Assembly: GCA_023091665.1 (NCBI GenBank)
Contig: JALJCQ010000009.1
Span: 124,001 to 188,000 of the forward strand
Source: Pythium myriotylum
Lineage: Eukaryota; Oomycota; Peronosporomycetes; Pythiales; Pythiaceae
DNA: 64,000 bases
Direction: 5' to 3'
Positions 60,199 through 64,000 of this stretch are shown here, in pieces. Position 1 is the first letter of the stretch. Every line of letters starts with the position of its first letter. The notes under the pieces are model-generated. The model saw only the letters and a program-made list of their open reading frames with translations, did not search any database and was not told where the DNA came from. A program made the position numbers and the translations under genes.

Positions 60199-63100
60199 AT
60201 GGCGACCGCGACAGCTCCGCCGACGGCGCAGGCGTTCGCCGGCAAGACGGTCTTCCTCACGGGCGGCACGGGCTTCTTCGGCAAGGTCTGCTTACGACAA
60301 ACACCACGCGCGACCAACCGGCGTCTAACCGCGGTCTAAAAAACCGCCATTCTCACAGGCTATCATTGAGAAGCTGCTGCGGAGCGCGCCCGATGTGCAC
60401 TTGGTGAGCACCGCGCCCCTCGTCTAACCCTCTCGCTTAGAATAGTCTAACTTACTCGCGTCCACAACGCCCCCCTCTTGCCATAGATCTACGTGCTCGT
60501 CCGTCCTCGCAAAGGTCTATCCGCCGACGCTCGCCTCGACAAGGAGATCCGCAAGAGGTACGAGACCGGCTTCTAAAGTCTATCCGCGGTCTAACCACGG
60601 TCTAACCCCCCGCGCTCCACGGTCTCACTTAATGCATTGCTCCCCCCAGCGCCATCTTCGATCGCCTCCGTCGCGAGCGCCGCGACGCCGACGCCTTCCT
60701 GCACGCCAAACTGCGCGCCGTCGCCGGCGACGTCACGTCTCCGATGCTCGGGCTCAGCTCCAGCGACCAGCGGGAGCTCCAGCGCTCCGTAGAGATCATG
60801 ATCCACTCAGCGGCTACGGTGCAATTCAACGAGCCGCTCGACGTCGCGGTCGAGATGAACTGCCTCGGCGCCTGCAACGCGCTCGCGTTCGTGCACACGT
60901 GCACTCGCATCGAGTGCCACTTGCACGTCTCCACGGCCTACGTCAACAGCAACCTGCTCGTCGGCGGCCGTGCCGTGCGCGAAGAGATCTACCCGCTCGA
61001 CTTTGACGTCGAGGAGGCCGTCGCCGCGGTCGCGAGCGCCTCGGCCTCGGAGCTCGAGCAGCTGCATGCCAACCTCATCGGCACGTACCCCAACACGTAC
61101 GCGCTCACCAAGTCCATGGCCGAGCATCTGCTCGTCAAGCGCGCGCGCCCCGATCTGCCGCTCGTCATTTTCCGTCCGACGATCATCGGTGCGAGCTGGA
61201 AAGACCCCGTGCCCGGCTGGATCGACCAGATCGCCGGTGCCGGCGCTATCTTTCTCGCAGTCGGCATGGGCGTGCTCACGATTCTTCCAGGCGATCCTCG
61301 CAACGTCGCTGACATCGTGCCGGTCGACTTGTCGGTCAACACGGCGCTCTCCGCCGTCGCGGCGACTGTCCACCGCATCGACACGGGCAAGCCCAGACCG
61401 CTCATCGTCCACTCGGGCACATCCGACCCGCGACAGAACCCGCTGCGCTGGCGCGTGCCCTGCGGCATCGTGCCCGAGTACTTCCGCAAGAACCCACCGG
61501 TGAAAGGGCTCTTCCCGGCCAAGTTCCACATGATCACGACCCATCAGCAGTTCCAGGTCGAGTGGTTCCTCAACTACGCGCTGCCGTCGTCCGTGTACTC
61601 GACGTTAGCCAACAAGAGCGGCAACGCGCACCACATGCGAGAAGCCGCACGGCTTTGGCAGCTCACGTGGCGCGCGCGCACTCTTGTCGAGCTCTTCAAG
61701 CCATTTACACAAAACCAGTGGGTCTTCACGGCTGACTCACTCTCCTTTCTGCTCAAGTGCGCGAACCCTTCGAACGAGTGGTGGCTCGACGCCAACGAGA
61801 TTGCCTGGGAGCGGTACATGTTTAACTTTTGCGTCGGCTTGAAGAAGTACATGCTCAACGAGGACGTGATCGACGTGGACATTGACGGCGTTAACCACAC
61901 AGAACTCGCCCTCAGCACCAAGCGTATCCTCGCATGGGACCCGGACCACCACGCAATCTCATTTCCGGGCTTGCTATCCGATATTTCATGGGCTTACACC
62001 TCGAGTCGCAAACCTGGCTACACCAAATCGGGACTGCTAGGTCGCTTCATGGGACTGACAGGTTGGCGCGAAGGTATGAACCACGAAGCGAGCCACGTGC
62101 CTAGGCAGCACGTTGAGAGCCTTGGAGGTGTCCGAAACAGCGTACTCGAGGCTGAAGCCGTTCGCGCTGCCATCGCAGACCACGCCGAAGCGACAGGGCG
62201 ATCGGAGGATGAAGTGGAGAAGGAGGCACTAAAGATACTTGATACAATGGCTGCTCAAGTGGACTACAAATCCGTGCGGAAGTTTGGATGGGCACTACGG
62301 AAGGTCCTGCGGCGGATGTACGAGAGCATTAACGTGGATGAGAAGGGCCTAATCCACGTGCGCGAGTTACTGCGCACACGCAAGAACAGTAGCGTCGTGC
62401 TGATCCCGACTCATCGCTCGTACATGGACTTTTTGCTCATGAGCTACTTATTTTTCGCGTACAACATGCCCGTGCCGTACATCGCGGCTGGTAGTGATTT
62501 CCTCAACATGGGAGCGATCAGCAAGATGCTCCGTGAGTGTGGCGCCTACTTTATCCGACGGTCTTTCCGTGACGATCCTCTCTACAACGCAGTGTTTGAA
62601 GAGTACACAAAGGTAAGCACGGGATACCAAATATTGCCTGGTGGCTTGAAGGAGGCTGACTCGACCTTTTACGTTCCTAGTATTTGATCTCGAATGGTCA
62701 TACAGTGGAGTTCTTCATCGAAGGAATGCGTAGCCGCAGTGGCAAGCAGCTCAACCCCAAGTTCGGCATTCTGGGCGCCGTTGTGGATTGCTATCTTAGT
62801 GGTCGCGTCGACAACGTACGTATGTTTTTAATCTGCGCTATCGGGATGGGGGATCTAATTTCTCGTTTTACGTAGCTCTTCATCGTGCCAGTGACAATCG
62901 ACTATGAGAAGCCTCTGGAAGTGATGCTTCATCAAAACGAGCTTCTCGGAGAAGGCAAAGTAAAAGAGTCGATTGGCGCGCTGGTCAAGTCGTGGCACGT
63001 GACTCGCCAAAACTTCGGCTCAATCTCTGTCCAGTTTGCGGAGCCTATCAGTCTCAAGGACTATTCACAGGGGCTTTACCAGCCATCCGTTGATGAGGAT

Positions 63101-63955
63101 CACGACAAAAACCAGCGTCAGACTCTAGTCCGCGAGTTGGCTTACGATATAACAGATGCTATGACATCGGCTTCGACCTGTACAACCTCTCACATCGTGG
63201 CGACGCTACTCCTTCTCTATCGGCAAGGGATCGCCAAGTCGGAGCTCGTGAACCAAACCAACTGGTTGCGGCTCGAGATCCTGCGCCGTGGCGGCCGTGT
63301 AACTGGCACGCAAGGTCGATCTCCCGCTGTGATTGTCGACAACGCACTAGATCTCCTCAAGGATCTCGTGGTGCGTCGACGAAAGGATCGCGTGGAACCC
63401 GCAATCACAACGGTACGTCTATACACTGAGTACGCACCCTGTGGAAGAGCGAGCTAACCAAACGATGTCGAGTAGCGTGAGCAATACTCAAATATGATCG
63501 GCCTCGGCTACTACCGCAACAAGATCCTGCACTGGTTTAACCGGGAGGGAGTGCTGGCTTGTTCCTACCACGCTCTCGAGGCCTTCAGCGCTAGCCCCAG
63601 TGCCGACGTCCCGTCCTCGAGCATTGGTGTGCACGTCGATCAACTCTTAGACGGCGCGCTCTTCCTTCACGAGATGCTACTGAACGAGTTCGTGCGCAAA
63701 GACTGCTCAAAGGACCGATTCCATCTCGAGAACTCGCTCGACTGTTTGGTGGCTCAGCAAGTACTCACTCGCAAAGACGACACTGTGACGTTAAGAGAGG
63801 GCACAGGGCGGCAGCTCTTCTCGCTGGTGAGCATGCTCATTTGGCCGTTCGTCGATAGCTACTGGGTGGCGATTCGGAGTCTTTTCGCGTTGCGACCCGG
63901 AATCGAGATTAGCGCTGACGACCTGCTCAAGAGAATCCAGTGGCTCGCTGAGACG
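60199..63955 (+). CDS. Fatty acyl-CoA reductase / GNPAT-type acyltransferase fusion (3' end outside window)
   Basis: Seven exons are visible: 60199-60285, 60359-60403, 60487-60557, 60650-62612, 62681-62815, 62876-63412 and 63476-63955. A GTGAGT donor at 63956 leads out of the window. At least 1,106 residues are encoded. Residues 1 to about 560 form a fatty acyl-CoA reductase with the NAD(P) motif TGGTGFFGK (22-30), GDVTSPMLGLS, and the active-site Tyr-x-x-x-Lys in TYALTK (218-222). From about 610 it is a PlsB/GNPAT acyltransferase with HRSYMDF (HX4D, about 656), GAYFIRRSF, FFIEGMRSRSGK (about 735) and IVPVTIDYEK. The large 60650-62612 exon carries both domains in one frame, so the fusion is real. 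The pair would make fatty alcohol and acyl-DHAP, precursors of ether lipids. A peroxisomal signal could lie in the missing end. Confidence 0.87.
60286..60358 (+). other. Intron 1 of the fusion gene
   Basis: GTCTGC donor and CTCACAG acceptor, 73 bp. It contains GCGTCTAACCGCGGTCTAAA. Confidence 0.7.
60404..60486 (+). other. Intron 2 of the fusion gene
   Basis: GTGAGC donor and TTGCCATAG acceptor, 83 bp, with two GTCTAAC copies. Confidence 0.7.
60558..60649 (+). other. Intron 3 of the fusion gene
   Basis: GTACGA donor and CTCCCCCCAG acceptor, 92 bp, with two GGTCTAACC copies. Confidence 0.7.
62613..62680 (+). other. Intron 4 of the fusion gene
   Basis: GTAAGC donor and CGTTCCTAG acceptor, 68 bp. 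Splicing joins EEYTK to YLISNGHTVEFF. Confidence 0.8.
62816..62875 (+). other. Intron 5 of the fusion gene
   Basis: GTACGT donor and TTACGTAG acceptor, 60 bp. It joins GRVDN to LFIVPVT. Confidence 0.8.
63413..63475 (+). other. Intron 6 of the fusion gene
   Basis: GTACGT donor and GTCGAGTAG acceptor, 63 bp, with AGCTAACC as branch region. Confidence 0.8.
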
Positions 63956-64000
63956 GTGAGTTGTGGATCCTATCTTCGTGGATCTTCGACCTCCATCTCA

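Overview
The window looks like nuclear DNA of an oomycete, most likely of the Phytophthora/Pythium side of the group. The grounds are: eukaryotic genes with short GT-AG introns of about 60-76 bp and CTAAC-like branch points; two bZIP factors in which the normally invariant basic-region Asn is replaced by Cys, a type known from oomycetes; an array of CYP86-clan-like P450s; and a second-largest RNA polymerase III subunit. Species cannot be fixed from the sequence alone.

Left half (1 to about 35.6 kb) is a gene-family region built from three repeating ingredients: cytochromes P450 (one partial, five intact, one with a single-base frameshift and one clear pseudogene), a multi-span membrane protein family (three related copies, two of them broken, plus one unrelated or very distant membrane protein), and small secreted proteins with an NTF2/SnoaL-like fold (six genes). 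Four of the six secreted genes form two near-identical head-to-head twins with about 1.0-1.1 kb between starts. Two small Cys-rich proteins with related N-termini flank the first membrane-protein copy. Copy number, pseudogenes, inverted duplications and hairpins show a region shaped by repeated duplication and gene conversion.

Right half (35.8 to 64 kb) is mostly single-copy: an LD-carboxypeptidase (peptidase S66, bacterial type), a PX-domain protein, a phytanoyl-CoA dioxygenase-like protein with one intron, a divergent pair of Cys-type bZIP factors, RNA polymerase III subunit RPC2, a class-V PLP enzyme, a secreted tyrosinase with one intron, a large secreted FN3/Gly-rich/kelch/P-domain protein, a four-exon UPF0489 (C5orf22-like) protein, and at the right edge a multi-exon gene fusing a fatty acyl-CoA reductase to a GNPAT/PlsB-type acyltransferase, which runs off the window.

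How they may work together: the P450 array and the secreted SnoaL-like genes could belong to lineage-specific hydroxylation or metabolite functions, but this is inference from proximity only. The reductase-acyltransferase fusion has the domain pair needed for the first steps of ether-lipid synthesis and parallels the FARAT fusion described in Dictyostelium. No tRNA, rRNA, CRISPR or intact transposon was recognised; one weak hAT-transposase-like scrap is noted.
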